A stretch of 64,000 bases of DNA, from positions 62,001 to 126,000 of the forward strand of contig NZ_BKAH01000001.1 of NCBI RefSeq assembly GCF_007992455.1, given 5' to 3'. Numbering within the stretch: the stretch's first letter is position 1; the number at the start of each line of letters is the position of its first letter. The translations under genes were made by a program, and so were the position numbers. Source of the stretch: Microbacterium saccharophilum (GTDB lineage: Bacteria; Actinomycetota; Actinomycetes; Actinomycetales; Microbacteriaceae). This document shows positions 53,145-63,070 of this stretch, piece after piece. The notes beneath the pieces are model-generated. The model searched no databases. It was not told the origin of the DNA and was given only the letters and a program-made list of their open reading frames with translations.

Positions 53145-53345
53145 ACGCCGGGTTTCCATCACGTCGAGATGTGGGTCGCCGACCTGGATGCCGCCGCCGC
53201 GGAGTGGGGATGGCTGCTCGAGCGGCTCGGCCCTGGGGAGCACGACCGGCGACGCGCGGGAGTGAACCATCTGGCCTTCCTGGGTGGGCCGCACGCCGGT
53301 GGGCCCGACCACTATGCGGGATGGCTGGAGACCGATGTCGGAACC
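53145..53345 (+). pseudogene. Decayed VOC-family (glyoxalase-like) gene remnant
   Basis: In the frame just upstream of the HNH gene, translated sequence matches pieces of a VOC protein in order: [20 protein letters not shown] (N-terminal metal motif), [15 protein letters not shown] (central strand with NHLAF) and [16 protein letters not shown] (C-terminal strand). Two internal stretches that a full VOC domain needs are missing. It has no credible start. This is a deletion-riddled remnant whose tail runs without a stop into the HNH frame. Confidence 0.65.
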
Positions 53346-53363
53346 CCCTGGCACAGTGGAGCC

Positions 53364-54641
53364 ATGGACACGTTCGAGGAGACGCTGGCACACCGGGCGC
53401 TCGCGGGCGTGCTGAACGATCTCCTCGCCGATCAGATGGAGGTCAACCGTCGCGCCGCGCTGCGGGCCGACGGCATCCGCGACGCGATCGACTACGCCCT
53501 GAGCCACCCCTACGTGTACACGCCGCTCGAGGGCGCTGCGGGCACGCATGCGGCGGAGCTCGCCGTCCTGCTCGACATCTCGCTGCGTCTGCAGATCTCC
53601 GAGAACCGCATCCGCTCGGATGCCGCGGTGGCCCGCAGCGCCCACCGCCACCTGCCTGCGCTGTGGCGCCGCGCCCGCGAGGGCTTCGCGCCCTTCCCCC
53701 TCGTCGAGGCGACGACGGACGCGATCGTCCGCCTCCTGCCGGCCGTGGATGCCGACCCGGCCGCGCGCGCCGTCGCCGCCGAGGCGATCGCCCTCGTCGA
53801 CGAGGCCACGAGCGCATGGGTGCTCACGCTGACGCCCGCTGCTTTCCGGCGGCGCCTCCGCATCCTCCTCGATCGGCTCGACCCGCGCGATGCGAGTGCG
53901 CGCCATCGGGACGCGTTCGCCGAGCGCCGCGTCGTCGTCGAGGAGGACGTCGACGGCATGTCATGGTTCGCGGTGCTCATGACGAGCGCCGACGCCCTCG
54001 CCGCCAAACGCCGGCTCACCGCGACCGCGAAGCACCTGCAGAAGACGGAGCGTGACGGCCGTGACCGCGATCAGATCCGCGCCGACCTCGCCTCCGCCTG
54101 GCTGCGCGGCGTGGGCACGCCCACCGCTGTCCAGACGAAAGTGTTCGTGACGGTGCCGGTCGGCGTCATGGCGAGCCGGACCGCCGATGAGCACGGCCGC
54201 TGCACGATGTGCGGAGGATCCGGCGTCGCCGAGCAGGCCCGAATCGTCGGCGGTGACACCGTCGACCCGCTGACCGCGAAGCAGCTGTTCCTCGACGCGA
54301 GGAGCTTCCGCCGTGTCATCCACGACCCCGCACGCGGTGTCATCGTCGATCTCGACCGGCGCCGCTACCGTCCGTCGAAGGCGCAGCGCGAATGGCTCAT
54401 CCTGCAGCACGGCACCTGCAGCCGAGACGGCTGCACACGCCTGGCCCTCGACGCCGACATCGACCACATCACCGAATGGAGCCGGGGCGGCCCGACGAAC
54501 CTCCACTCGCTCCGCCCGCTCTGCCCCGCCGACCATGCCCGGCGACATTCCACGGCGATGAGGTTCCGTTCCCGGACCGACGGCACGGTGCAGGTGGTCA
54601 CCCCGACCGGCTTCACCAGCGACGAGCCGCCACCCTTCTGA
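53364..54641 (+). CDS. DUF222/13E12-type HNH endonuclease-like protein
   Basis: A 425-residue protein common in many copies in actinobacteria. The N-terminal helical DUF222-like region covers about residues 1-280. A C-terminal HNH motif follows a CSRDGCTRL zinc pair: [18 protein letters not shown] with the catalytic His, then [10 protein letters not shown]. The upstream zinc-like CTMCGGSG near 275 may add a metal site. The ATG at 53364 starts the family; earlier in-frame sequence belongs to a VOC remnant. The role may be DNA cleavage, defence or a mobile element, but none is proven. Confidence 0.82.
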   Translation: MDTFEETLAHRALAGVLNDLLADQMEVNRRAALRADGIRDAIDYALSHPYVYTPLEGAAGTHAAELAVLLDISLRLQISENRIRSDAAVARSAHRHLPALWRRAREGFAPFPLVEATTDAIVRLLPAVDADPAARAVAAEAIALVDEATSAWVLTLTPAAFRRRLRILLDRLDPRDASARHRDAFAERRVVVEEDVDGMSWFAVLMTSADALAAKRRLTATAKHLQKTERDGRDRDQIRADLASAWLRGVGTPTAVQTKVFVTVPVGVMASRTADEHGRCTMCGGSGVAEQARIVGGDTVDPLTAKQLFLDARSFRRVIHDPARGVIVDLDRRRYRPSKAQREWLILQHGTCSRDGCTRLALDADIDHITEWSRGGPTNLHSLRPLCPADHARRHSTAMRFRSRTDGTVQVVTPTGFTSDEPPPF

Positions 54642-54671
54642 ACCGCGCGTCGGCAGGTCCGGCGGCCGGGA

Positions 54672-55904
54672 TCAGCGCCGAGCGTACGGCGACAGCACCG
54701 TGACCATGACGACGATGCCGAGCGCGACGAGCGCGAGCCCCCCGTAGCCGATCCAGCCCAGCACGACCCCGGCGAGCATCGAACCGACGGCGGCGGACAG
54801 CGTCATGATGGTGTCGCTGCGTCCCTGTCTCCTCGGCCGCATCGCGGTGAGCGTGCTCTCGGTCAGCAGCGCCGCGCCGCTGACGGTCGCCGCGCTCCAG
54901 CCGAGACCCAGCAGGAACAGGGCGATGAGCACCGCGACCTGCGATCGCGGCGCGATCGCGGCGGTCACGAGCGACGCGGCGAGGATCCCCTGGCCGAGCA
55001 GGATCGTCGGCATCCGTCCCCACCGGTCGGCGAGGATGCCGAACAGCGGCGACAGCCCGTACATGCCGAAGACGTGCAGCGCGATCGTGACCCCCACGAT
55101 CGTCGTTACATGCGCCGGGTCGAGGTGGGCGAGATGCACGGGGGTCATGGCCATGACGGAGGCCATGACGACGTGCGAACCGGCCACGGCGAAGATCGCG
55201 TACCGGGCGGCTATCGGGCGGTCGGTCTCGACGATGTGCTCGCGGCCGGCCTCGCCGCTGCGCGCGAGGCGCTGCGCCGTCAGGAGCGGGTCGGGCCGCA
55301 GCGCCGTCAGGTACAGCAGGAACGCGGCCACCTGCGCCACGAGCGAGAACGCATACGACCCGGTGAGCGGCGGCATCCCGATCGCCTGCCCGAGCGCCTC
55401 CCCCGGCGTCAGCATGAGCGGGCCGATGACCCCGCCGACCGTGGTCGCCCACACGACGGTGCCGAGGGCGCGTCCGCGCCGGCCGGACGCGGCTAGATCG
55501 GTCGCCGCGAACCGCGACTGCAGGTTGCCGGCGTTGCCGGCGCCAATGAGGATGACGCCGACGAGCAGCAGCGGGAACGACCGGACCGCGGCCGCCGTGA
55601 TGACCGTCGCGATCCCGACGAGCGCGAACAGGTTCCCGAGCGTCAGAGCGAAGCGGCGTCCGCGGCGACCCGCGAGCCGCGCGAGCGGGATGGCGCAGAG
55701 AGCAGCGCCGAGGGTGACGGATGCGGTCGCGAGACCGGACAGCGAGTCCTGCCCGGACAGGTCGGCGGCCAGCAGTGCGCCCAGCGACACGGTCGCGCCG
55801 AACGCGATGCCGCCGAGCACCTGACCGGCCGCCAGCACCGTGACGGTGCGCCGCTGCAGGGCGGCGACGGCCTCCGGTGTCGTGACGGCGGAAGCGTCAG
55901 GCAT
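54672..55904 (-). CDS. MFS transporter, 12-TM type
   Basis: Major facilitator of 410 residues with about 12 hydrophobic helices. The loop 2-3 motif is [16 protein letters not shown] near residue 70, and a second copy, [17 protein letters not shown], lies near 275, the classic MFS duplication. The C-terminus ends just after helix 12. The ATG at 55904 overlaps the FAH-hydrolase stop by eight bases, so it ends the leuB-ilvE-FAH-MFS run. The substrate is unknown; drug or metabolite export is plausible. Confidence 0.85.
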   Translation of the reverse strand: MPDASAVTTPEAVAALQRRTVTVLAAGQVLGGIAFGATVSLGALLAADLSGQDSLSGLATASVTLGAALCAIPLARLAGRRGRRFALTLGNLFALVGIATVITAAAVRSFPLLLVGVILIGAGNAGNLQSRFAATDLAASGRRGRALGTVVWATTVGGVIGPLMLTPGEALGQAIGMPPLTGSYAFSLVAQVAAFLLYLTALRPDPLLTAQRLARSGEAGREHIVETDRPIAARYAIFAVAGSHVVMASVMAMTPVHLAHLDPAHVTTIVGVTIALHVFGMYGLSPLFGILADRWGRMPTILLGQGILAASLVTAAIAPRSQVAVLIALFLLGLGWSAATVSGAALLTESTLTAMRPRRQGRSDTIMTLSAAVGSMLAGVVLGWIGYGGLALVALGIVVMVTVLSPYARR

Positions 55905-56664
55905 CGCGCACGGTGTTGCGCAGCACTCCGAGTCCCGTGATCTCCACCTCGACGACATCCCCCGCCTGGAACGGGCCGATGCCCGCGGGCGTGCCGGTCA
56001 GGATGACGTCGCCGGGCAGCAGCGTGAACGCTGCCGACGCGTAGGCGATGATGTCCGGCACCGAGTGGACCATGTCGCTGATCGGACCGTCCTGACGCAC
56101 CTCGCCGTTCACGCGCGTCACGACGCGCGCGCCGCCGTCGAGATCGAAGTCGGTCTCGATCGCGGGGCCCAGGGGGCAGAACGTGTCGAACCCCTTCGCG
56201 CGCGACCACTGGCCGTCGCTGCGCTGCAGGTCGCGGGCCGTGACGTCGTTGCCGATCGTGTAGCCGAGGACGTAGTCCAGCGCGTTCTCCGCCGGCACGT
56301 TCTTCGCGATCCGGCCGATGACGACGGCGAGCTCGCCCTCGAAGTCGGTGCGCTGCGACTGCACGGGCCGCACGATGGCGTCGTTCGGACCGATGACGGA
56401 GGTGTTGGGCTTGAGGAAGAGCATCGGCTCGGCCGGCGCCTCCCCGCCCATCTCGGCGGCGTGGTCGCGATAGTTCTTGCCGACGCACACGATCTTCGAG
56501 CGCGGGATCACCGGCGCGAGGAGGGTGACCTCGGACAGCGGCACGCGCTCCCCCGTCGTGTCGAACCCGGCGAACATCGGGTCGCCGGAGAGCACGACGA
56601 GGTCGGTCTCATCGGCGATTCCGAAGCGGATGGCGTCGTGGTGACTGAAACGGGCGATCCGCAC
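55897..56664 (-). CDS. Fumarylacetoacetate hydrolase-family protein
   Basis: FAH-fold metal enzyme of 255 residues: [19 protein letters not shown] entry, [16 protein letters not shown], the acidic metal motif [13 protein letters not shown] near residue 107, [13 protein letters not shown] near 134, and [15 protein letters not shown] near 220. Family members cleave or decarboxylate acylpyruvates and 2-oxo acids such as oxaloacetate; the substrate here is not clear. The GTG start is three bases after ilvE, so the two are coupled, hinting at a keto-acid substrate. Confidence 0.85.
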   Translation of the reverse strand: MRIARFSHHDAIRFGIADETDLVVLSGDPMFAGFDTTGERVPLSEVTLLAPVIPRSKIVCVGKNYRDHAAEMGGEAPAEPMLFLKPNTSVIGPNDAIVRPVQSQRTDFEGELAVVIGRIAKNVPAENALDYVLGYTIGNDVTARDLQRSDGQWSRAKGFDTFCPLGPAIETDFDLDGGARVVTRVNGEVRQDGPISDMVHSVPDIIAYASAAFTLLPGDVILTGTPAGIGPFQAGDVVEVEITGLGVLRNTVRDA

Positions 56665-56667
56665 GGC

Positions 56668-57762
56668 TCAGCCGTCCAGCCGGACGAGCCAGCCGTGGGT
56701 GTCCTCGGCGCGACCGTACTGGATGTCGGTGAGCTGCTGGCGCAGCTCGAGCGCGAGGGTGCCGCTGGGCTGGGCGTCCTCGAAGCCCTTGCCCTTGAGC
56801 GTCCCGATGGGCGTCACGACGGCGGCGGTGCCGCACGCGAAGACCTCGACGATGTCGCCGGATGCCACGCCCTCGCGCCACTCGTCGAGCGAGACCGCGC
56901 GGCGCTCGACGGCGTGACCGCGGTCCTCCGCGAGCTGCAGGATCGAGTCGCGCGTGATGCCCTCGAGGATCGACGGGGAGTGCGGGGTGACGAGCGTGCC
57001 GTCCTTGCGGACGAAGACGACGTTCATGCCGCCGAGCTCCTCGACGTTGCGGTCCTGGTCCAGGAAGACGACCTGGTCGCAGCCGTTCTCGTACGCCTCG
57101 GCCTGGGGCAGGAGGCTCGCGGCGTAGTTGCCGCCGGTCTTCGCGGCGCCCGTGCCGCCCTTGCCGGCGCGCGCGTAGTCCTCGCTCAGCCAGATCGTGA
57201 CCGGCTGCACGCCGCCCTTGAAGTAGGCGCCGGCAGGGCTCGCGATGACGTAGTACGCGACCTTCTCGGCGGGCCGGACGCCGAGGAAGGCCTCCTTGGC
57301 GAACATGAAGGGCCGCAGGTACAGGCTCTGGTCCTCGCCGGAGGGCACCCAGTCGCCGTCGACGGCGATGAGCTCGCGCAGCGACTGCAGGAAGTACTCC
57401 ACGGGCAGCTCGGGCAGCGCGAGCCGGCGCGCGGAGCGCTGCAGGCGGCGGGCGTTCTGCTCGGGCCGGAACGTGTGGATCGAGCCGTCCGCGTGCCGGT
57501 ACGCCTTGATCCCCTCGAAGATCTCCTGCCCGTAGTGCAGGACGGCCGCGGCGGGATCGAGCGAGATCGGGCCGTACGGCTGCACGCGGGGGCGGTGCCA
57601 GCCGCCGCGGGTCGACCAGCAGATGTCCACCATGTGGTCGGTGAAGCTCGTGCCGAAGCCGGGGCTCCGCAGGATCTCTTCGCGCTGGGCCGCCGGCTTC
57701 GCGGCGAGGTTCTTGGTGACGGCGAACTCGAGCGGGGCGAGGTCGGTCTCTGTGAGGGTCAT
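56668..57762 (-). CDS. ilvE: Branched-chain amino acid aminotransferase
   Basis: PLP fold-type IV transaminase for the last step of leucine, isoleucine and valine synthesis. Landmarks are YGQEIFEGIKAYRHADGSIH near residue 73, the PLP lysine in GAAKTGGNYAASLLPQ near 200, and LEELGGMNVVFVRKDGTLVT-like substrate strands near 240. Length is 364 residues. It is encoded between leuB and the FAH hydrolase with a 52-base gap from leuB, which supports joint control of leucine synthesis. Confidence 0.95.
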   Translation of the reverse strand: MTLTETDLAPLEFAVTKNLAAKPAAQREEILRSPGFGTSFTDHMVDICWSTRGGWHRPRVQPYGPISLDPAAAVLHYGQEIFEGIKAYRHADGSIHTFRPEQNARRLQRSARRLALPELPVEYFLQSLRELIAVDGDWVPSGEDQSLYLRPFMFAKEAFLGVRPAEKVAYYVIASPAGAYFKGGVQPVTIWLSEDYARAGKGGTGAAKTGGNYAASLLPQAEAYENGCDQVVFLDQDRNVEELGGMNVVFVRKDGTLVTPHSPSILEGITRDSILQLAEDRGHAVERRAVSLDEWREGVASGDIVEVFACGTAAVVTPIGTLKGKGFEDAQPSGTLALELRQQLTDIQYGRAEDTHGWLVRLDG

Positions 57763-57814
57763 GTCAGTCCTGTTCCACGCGCTCCGTCGACGAGGGACGA
57801 CGGGCGCATCCAGA

Positions 57815-58867
57815 TTACGCCTGAACGCGCGCCGCGATCGCGTCGCCGACCTGCGCGGTCGTGCGGGCGGTGCCGCCGCGGTTCGCGATGTCCTCCTCGA
57901 CCGCGCGGGTCACGCGCTGGGCCTGCGCCCCGAGCCCGAGATGATCGAGCAGCAGGGCGACGGAGAGGATCGCGGCCGTGGGATCGGCCTTCTGCTGGCC
58001 CGCGATGTCCGGCGCCGATCCGTGCACGGGCTCGAACATCGACGGGAACGCGCCGTCGGGGTTGATGTTCCCCGAAGCGGCGAGGCCGATGCCTCCGGTG
58101 ACGGCGCCGGCCAAGTCGGTGAGGATGTCGCCGAAGAGGTTGTCGGTGACGATCACGTCGAAGCGGCCCGGGTTCGTGACCAGGAAGATCGTCGCCGCGT
58201 CGACGTGCAGATAGTCTACGGCGACGCCGGGGTGCTCGGATGCCACGGCATCCACGATGCGCTTCCACATCCCGCCGGCGTGCACGAGCACGTTCGTCTT
58301 GTGCACGAGCGTCAACCTCTTCCGGCGCCGCTCCGCCTGGGCGAACGCGTACCGCACGACCCGCTCGATGCCGAACGCCGTGTTGACGGACGTCTCGTTG
58401 GCCACCTCGTGCGGTGTGCCGGTGCGGATCGAGCCGCCGTTGCCGACGTACGGGCCCTCCGTCCCCTCACGGACGACGAGGAAGTCGATCTCGCCGGGCT
58501 CGGCGAGCGGGCCGGGCGCGCCCGGGTACAGCTTCGAGGGGCGCAGGTTGACGTAGTGGTCGAGTTCGAACCGCAGCTTCAGCAGCAGCCCGCGCTCGAT
58601 GTTGGCATCCTTCAGGCGCGGGTCGCCGGGCAGGCCCCCCACGGCGCCGAGGATGATGGCGTCCTGGCCCTTGATCGCGGCGAGGTCCTCATCGGTCAGC
58701 GTGTCGCCGGTCTCGAGGTAGCGCGCGGCGCCGAGGGAGAAGCGGGTCTTGTCGAACGTCACGCCGGCGTCGGCCGTGACGGCGTCGAGCACCTTCTCGG
58801 CCTCTACGACGACCTCGGGGCCGATGCCGTCACCCGGAATGAGTGCCAGTTTGATGACGCGCGACAT
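57815..58867 (-). CDS. leuB: 3-isopropylmalate dehydrogenase
   Basis: Oxidatively decarboxylates 3-isopropylmalate to 2-oxoisocaproate with NAD+. Typical segments are [14 protein letters not shown] near residue 7, [17 protein letters not shown] near 125, and the NAD/metal region [20 protein letters not shown] near 225. [13 protein letters not shown] lies near 285. Length is 350 residues. The ATG at 58867 lies inside the 3' end of the upstream MFS gene, a 38-base overlap. It and ilvE complete the leucine route begun by leuCD. Confidence 0.95.
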   Translation of the reverse strand: MSRVIKLALIPGDGIGPEVVVEAEKVLDAVTADAGVTFDKTRFSLGAARYLETGDTLTDEDLAAIKGQDAIILGAVGGLPGDPRLKDANIERGLLLKLRFELDHYVNLRPSKLYPGAPGPLAEPGEIDFLVVREGTEGPYVGNGGSIRTGTPHEVANETSVNTAFGIERVVRYAFAQAERRRKRLTLVHKTNVLVHAGGMWKRIVDAVASEHPGVAVDYLHVDAATIFLVTNPGRFDVIVTDNLFGDILTDLAGAVTGGIGLAASGNINPDGAFPSMFEPVHGSAPDIAGQQKADPTAAILSVALLLDHLGLGAQAQRVTRAVEEDIANRGGTARTTAQVGDAIAARVQA

Positions 58868-60416
58868 TGCTCTCCTCGGTCGGGGTGGGGGTCCCTCCCA
58901 GCGTACTGGCCGCGATGACCCCGGCCACGACGACCAGCCCCGCCCCGATGAGCGCCGTGACGCCGACGCCGGCGTCGAACGCATGGGCCGCCGCCTCTCG
59001 CAGCGCGGCGCCGAGGGCGGCGTCGAGGCCGGCGGCGGCGGCCATGGCGCCGGCGAGCGTCTCCCGTGCGGCGCCGGCTGCTGCGGCGGGAAGCCCTTCG
59101 GGCAGGACGATCCCGGACCGGTACAGCGCCGTCAGGATGCCGCCCAGGACCGTCGTCCCGAGCACCGCGCCCAGCTCGTACGCCGTCTCGGAGACGGCGC
59201 TCGCGGAGCCGGCCTTCGCGGGCGGGGCGCTCGCGAGGATGAGCTCGTTGGACACCGTCTCGGCCGCGCCGATCCCGAGTCCGAGCAGCACGAACGCGAT
59301 GACGAGAAGGGCCAGAGACGCTTCGGCCGTCGACACGGCGACGAGGAGGTACCCGGCGACGGAGAACAGCATGGCGGCGGGGACGACGATGCGGGCGTCG
59401 ACCCGCCGCGCGATGGGGACGATGACGAGCCCGGCGACGATCATCGCGAGCATGCCCGGGACGAGCGCGAGACCGGCGTCCAGGGGCGACATGCCAAGGA
59501 CGAGCTGCAGGTGCTGCGCGACGAAGAAGAGGAAGCCGACAAGCGCGACGATGCTCAGCAGGTTCACCAGCAGCGCGCCGGTGAAGGTTCCCCGGCCGAA
59601 CAGGCGCATGTCGAGCATCGGGGAGGCGGAGGTGAGCTGGCGCCGCACGAAGACGATCCCGAACCCGAGGCCCGCCACGACCAGGACGAGCGGCAGCACC
59701 CCGGCGCCGTGCACCGCGAACTCCTTGATCGCGTACACGATCGGGATCATCGTCAGCATCGACAGCACGATGCTGAGCGGATCGATGCGACCGGGGCGGG
59801 GGTCGCGGCTCTCCGGCACGAGGAGCGGCGCGAGGACCAGGAGCGGCACGAGGACGGGCACCGACATGAGGAACACCGAGCCCCAGGAGAAGTGCTCGAG
59901 CAGGATGCCGCCGACGATCGGGCCGAGCGCGGAACCGGCCGAGAACATCGCGGCCCACACCGCGATCGCGAACCGGCGCTGGTCGCGGTCGGTGAAGATG
60001 CTGCGCAGCAGCGACAGGGTCGACGGCATGAGCATGGCCCCGAAGACGCCCATCCCCGCGCGGGCTGCGATCAGCAGCGTCGCGGACGGCGCGAAGGCGG
60101 CGAGCACCGAGATGGCGGCGAAGCCGGTCGCGCCGATCAGCAGCATGCGCCTGCGGCCGAACCGGTCGCCGAGCGTCCCCATCGTGACGAGGAGGCCCGC
60201 GAGCACGAGGGGGTAGGCGTCGATGATCCAGAGCTGCTCGGCGCTCGAGGGCGCCAGGTCCAGGGCGATGTCCGGCAGCGCGAAGCTCAGCACGGTGTTG
60301 TCGACCGAGACGAGGAGCACGGGCAGCATGAGCACGACGAGCGCCGCCCAGCCGCGCCATCCCACCCGCGCTCCGCGGCTGTCGGCGAGGGCGATCTCTT
60401 CTGTCAGTGTCATCAT
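58830..60416 (-). CDS. DHA2-type MFS drug exporter (14-TM)
   Basis: Exporter of 528 residues with about 14 hydrophobic helices. The DHA2 motifs are [19 protein letters not shown] near residue 27, the loop [14 protein letters not shown] near 75 and [18 protein letters not shown] near 140. This layout matches QacA/LfrA/SmvA-type multidrug efflux. Tandem ATGs mark the start. A divergent TetR gene shares a palindrome that overlaps both promoters, so repression relieved by a drug ligand is likely. Its 3' end overlaps leuB. Confidence 0.88.
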   Translation of the reverse strand: MMTLTEEIALADSRGARVGWRGWAALVVLMLPVLLVSVDNTVLSFALPDIALDLAPSSAEQLWIIDAYPLVLAGLLVTMGTLGDRFGRRRMLLIGATGFAAISVLAAFAPSATLLIAARAGMGVFGAMLMPSTLSLLRSIFTDRDQRRFAIAVWAAMFSAGSALGPIVGGILLEHFSWGSVFLMSVPVLVPLLVLAPLLVPESRDPRPGRIDPLSIVLSMLTMIPIVYAIKEFAVHGAGVLPLVLVVAGLGFGIVFVRRQLTSASPMLDMRLFGRGTFTGALLVNLLSIVALVGFLFFVAQHLQLVLGMSPLDAGLALVPGMLAMIVAGLVIVPIARRVDARIVVPAAMLFSVAGYLLVAVSTAEASLALLVIAFVLLGLGIGAAETVSNELILASAPPAKAGSASAVSETAYELGAVLGTTVLGGILTALYRSGIVLPEGLPAAAAGAARETLAGAMAAAAGLDAALGAALREAAAHAFDAGVGVTALIGAGLVVVAGVIAASTLGGTPTPTEESNVARHQTGTHSG

Positions 60417-60420
60417 GTTT

Positions 60421-60442
60421 CTATACCGTCCAGCCGGTATAG
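60421..60442. promoter_or_regulatory. Perfect palindrome, candidate operator of the TetR/MFS pair
   Basis: Eight-base arms CTATACCG and CGGTATAG around TCCAGC. The right arm contains the TetR gene's -10 (TATAGT, 60438-60443), seven bases before its GTG, so that message would be leaderless. The left arm mirrors this for the exporter on the other strand, four bases before its ATG. One bound repressor would block both promoters. Confidence 0.75.
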
Positions 60443-60450
60443 TAACAGCT

Positions 60451-60996
60451 GTGAGCAGACCCGCACGAGCCCGCGACAGCGTCCTGGAGGCGTATGAGCG
60501 CCTTCTCATCGACGAGGGACCGCGGCACGCGACCCTCGAGGCCACCGCCGCGGCGGCGGGAGTGTCCAAGGGCGGCCTGCTCTACCACTTCGCCTCGAAG
60601 GAGGCGCTGGATGCCGGGCTCCTGGGGCGCATGGAACAGCTGGCGCGCACCGATCTCGACGAGATGTCGGCGGCGCCGGGCGGGCTCGTGGCGGCCTTCC
60701 TGCGGACCTCCGTCATGGACGACTCCCCCATCGACCGCGCGCTCGTCGCCGGGTCGAAGCTCGCCCAGGCGGGAAGCCACGCCGCCGTCGATGCGCTGCG
60801 GCGCGTGCGGGAGCTCTGGGCGGACGCCCTCCGCCCGCACACGCGCGACGAGACGGCCGTGCAGCTCGTGCTGCTCGTGAGCGACGGGCTCTACTTCAAC
60901 AACGCGCTCGGCACGGGTGCCGTGCCCGGCCCCGTGCCGGAGGGCGCGGAGATGGATGCGCTCATCGCGCTCGTGGAGCGTGCCGCGAGCGCGTGA
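60451..60996 (+). CDS. TetR-family repressor of the adjacent exporter
   Basis: A 181-residue regulator. The N-terminal helix-turn-helix (HATLEATAAAAGVSKGGLLY) is near residues 25-44, followed by HFASKEALDAGLL, the usual TetR lead-out. The C-terminal domain of helices has no strong ligand motif. The GTG at 60451 is eight bases after a TATAGT -10, supporting a leaderless start. The divergent exporter and shared palindrome indicate local autoregulation. It ends three bases from serA on the other strand. Confidence 0.88.
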   Translation: MSRPARARDSVLEAYERLLIDEGPRHATLEATAAAAGVSKGGLLYHFASKEALDAGLLGRMEQLARTDLDEMSAAPGGLVAAFLRTSVMDDSPIDRALVAGSKLAQAGSHAAVDALRRVRELWADALRPHTRDETAVQLVLLVSDGLYFNNALGTGAVPGPVPEGAEMDALIALVERAASA

Positions 60997-60999
60997 GGG

Positions 61000-62604
61000 T
61001 CAGGCCTCGGTGATCTCGATCTGACGGAACAGGTCGGCCTGGATCGCCGAGCGCACCTCGTCGAGGAGGTCGTCGGAGACCGGGGAATCGACCGTCAGGA
61101 CCGACAGCGCCTGCGCACCGGCCGCGCGGCGCGCGATCTGCATGCCGGCGATGTTGATGCCCGCTTCGCCGAACTTCTGACCGTAGACCGCGACGATGCC
61201 GGGGCGGTCGGTGTACAGCATCACGATGTGGTGCTTCTCGATCGGCAGTTCGAGCGCGTAGTCGTTGATCCCGACGAGCTTCTCGATCTGCTTCGTGCCG
61301 GTGAGCGTGCCGGAGACCGACAGCTGCGACCCGTCGGAGAGCGCGCCGCGCAGCGTGATGACGTTGCGGTACTCGTCGGACTGGTCGTCGACGAGGAGGC
61401 GCGCCTCGATGCCGCGCTGCTCGGCGAGGAGCGGCGCGTTGACGTAGGAGACCGTCTCGCTGACGACGTTGGTGAAGACGCCCTTGAGCGCGGCGAGCTT
61501 GAGGACCTTGACGTCGTAGCCGCTGAGCTCGCCGTGCACCTCGACGTCGAGGCTCGTGAGCGGGCTGTGCGCGAGGGCGGAGAAGATCTGACCGAGCTTC
61601 TCGACGAGCGGGATGCCGGGGCGCACGTACGGGTCGATGATGCCGCCGGCGACGTTGACGGCATCCGGCACGAGTTCGCCGCCGAGGGCGAGGCGCACCG
61701 ACTTCGCGACCGAGACGCCGGCCTTCTCCTGCGCCTCGTCCGTCGACGCGCCGAGGTGCGGCGTCACGACGACGTTCGGCAGGTCGAGCAGGAGGGCCGC
61801 GGAGCCGTCGGCGGCCGGCGGCTCGCTCGTGAAGACGTCGAGGCCCGCACCGGCGATCTCGCCGGTCGTGAGCGCCTTGTGCAGCGCTTCCTCGTCGATC
61901 AGGCCGCCGCGCGCGACGTTGACGATGTACGCGCTCGGCTTCATGAGCCGGAACTGGTCGGTGGAGATCATCCCGGTGGTCTCGGGCGTCTTCGGCATGT
62001 GGATCGTGATGAAGTCGCTCTGCTGCAGGAGCTCGTCGAGCGTGACGAGCTGGGCGCCGAGCTGCTGGGCGCGCGCGCTCGTGACGTACGGGTCGTAGGC
62101 GATGACGTTCATGCCGAACGCCTGCAGGCGCGCGGCGATGAGCGCGCCGATCCGGCCGAGTCCGATGATGCCGAGCGTCTTCTCGAACAGCTCGGTGCCC
62201 GTGTAGGCGCTGCGCTTCCACTGGCCGGCGGCCAGCGACGCGTGCGCGGCGGGGACGCGGCGGGCGAGGCTCAGGATGTGGCCGATCGTCAGCTCCGCCG
62301 CCGAGATGATGTTGGAGGTCGGGGCGTTGACGACCATGACGCCGGCTGTCGTGGCGGCCTTGATGTCGACGTTGTCGAGGCCGACCCCGGCGCGGGCGAT
62401 GACCTTGAGCGCGGGGGCGGCGGCGATCGCCTCGGCATCCATCTTCGTGGCCGAGCGGATGAGGACCGCGTGCGCCTCCGCGAGGGCGGGGAGGAGCGCC
62501 GAGCGGTCGGCCCCGTCCACGTTGCGGATCTCGAAGTCTGGACCGAGCGCGTCGATCGTGGCGGGAGAGAGTTCTTCGGCGATGAGGACGACAGGCTTGG
62601 ACAC
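61000..62604 (-). CDS. serA: D-3-phosphoglycerate dehydrogenase (ACT type)
   Basis: First step of serine synthesis, oxidising 3-phosphoglycerate. At 534 residues it is the long form. The catalytic NAD domain has RAGVGLDNVDIKAAT, LGIIGLGRIGALIAAR near residue 145, ARGGLIDEEAL and the catalytic His in VVTPHLGASTDEAQ. Then come an allosteric-substrate-binding domain (about 315-450) and a C-terminal ACT domain (HHIVMLYTDRPGIVAVYG) for serine feedback. It stands alone on the minus strand. Confidence 0.96.
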   Translation of the reverse strand: MSKPVVLIAEELSPATIDALGPDFEIRNVDGADRSALLPALAEAHAVLIRSATKMDAEAIAAAPALKVIARAGVGLDNVDIKAATTAGVMVVNAPTSNIISAAELTIGHILSLARRVPAAHASLAAGQWKRSAYTGTELFEKTLGIIGLGRIGALIAARLQAFGMNVIAYDPYVTSARAQQLGAQLVTLDELLQQSDFITIHMPKTPETTGMISTDQFRLMKPSAYIVNVARGGLIDEEALHKALTTGEIAGAGLDVFTSEPPAADGSAALLLDLPNVVVTPHLGASTDEAQEKAGVSVAKSVRLALGGELVPDAVNVAGGIIDPYVRPGIPLVEKLGQIFSALAHSPLTSLDVEVHGELSGYDVKVLKLAALKGVFTNVVSETVSYVNAPLLAEQRGIEARLLVDDQSDEYRNVITLRGALSDGSQLSVSGTLTGTKQIEKLVGINDYALELPIEKHHIVMLYTDRPGIVAVYGQKFGEAGINIAGMQIARRAAGAQALSVLTVDSPVSDDLLDEVRSAIQADLFRQIEITEA

Positions 62605-62731
62605 GGTGGCAGACCTTCGGGGGCTCGCGGTTGCGACGGCGGGGTGGGATGCCGCGCCGCACAGCGTCGGGGCGTGGCAGGACCAGCCTACCCGCCGCGC
62701 GCAGAGCCCCCCGACCGTGTGACGTCGGCGG

Positions 62732-63070
62732 TCAGGCGATGAGCGAGGCGCCGCTGGAGAACACGTAGGAGATGATGTTCAGCCAGAACACGGCCGTGAG
62801 CCCGAGCCCGGCGAGCAGCAGGGCCGCGAAGTGCGCGGGCGGGCGGCGGAGTCCGAGTGCCAGGGCAGCGCCGAAGACGATGAGCGGGAAGAGCACCGCG
62901 AACAGCAGCACCGCCCAGCCGAGGCTGTTCAGTCCCGGGTTCGTCGCCTTGTCGATGAGGAACGCGACGGCGTTCCACACGGCGTAGGCGTAGAAGAGGC
63001 CGAACGCGCCGGCGATCGTGGCGGCGAGCCACGTCGGCATGCTCGCCCGGGATGCGGTCGTCTCGGTCAC
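62732..63070 (-). CDS. Small membrane protein, three predicted helices
   Basis: A 112-residue protein. The helices are at about residues 13-35 (WLAATIAGAFGLFYAYAVWN), 48-72 (LGWAVLLFAVLFPLIVFGAA) and 82-105 (FAALLLAGLGLTAVFWLNII). The GTG at 63070 overlaps the stop of the next upstream gene as GTGA, so the two small membrane proteins are coupled and may form a complex. I do not recognise a family. Confidence 0.7.
   Translation of the reverse strand: MTETTASRASMPTWLAATIAGAFGLFYAYAVWNAVAFLIDKATNPGLNSLGWAVLLFAVLFPLIVFGAALALGLRRPPAHFAALLLAGLGLTAVFWLNIISYVFSSGASLIA

Noticed and set aside
53100..53363. An N-terminal extension of the HNH protein making a VOC-HNH fusion
   Set aside because: The VOC part lacks internal strands and a proper start, while the HNH family begins at the ATG at 53364; decay is the simpler reading.
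58749..60497. A plus-strand frame rich in Glu/Arg/His opposite the exporter
   Set aside because: The exporter on the minus strand has DHA2 motifs and membrane helices; the antisense frame resembles no protein.
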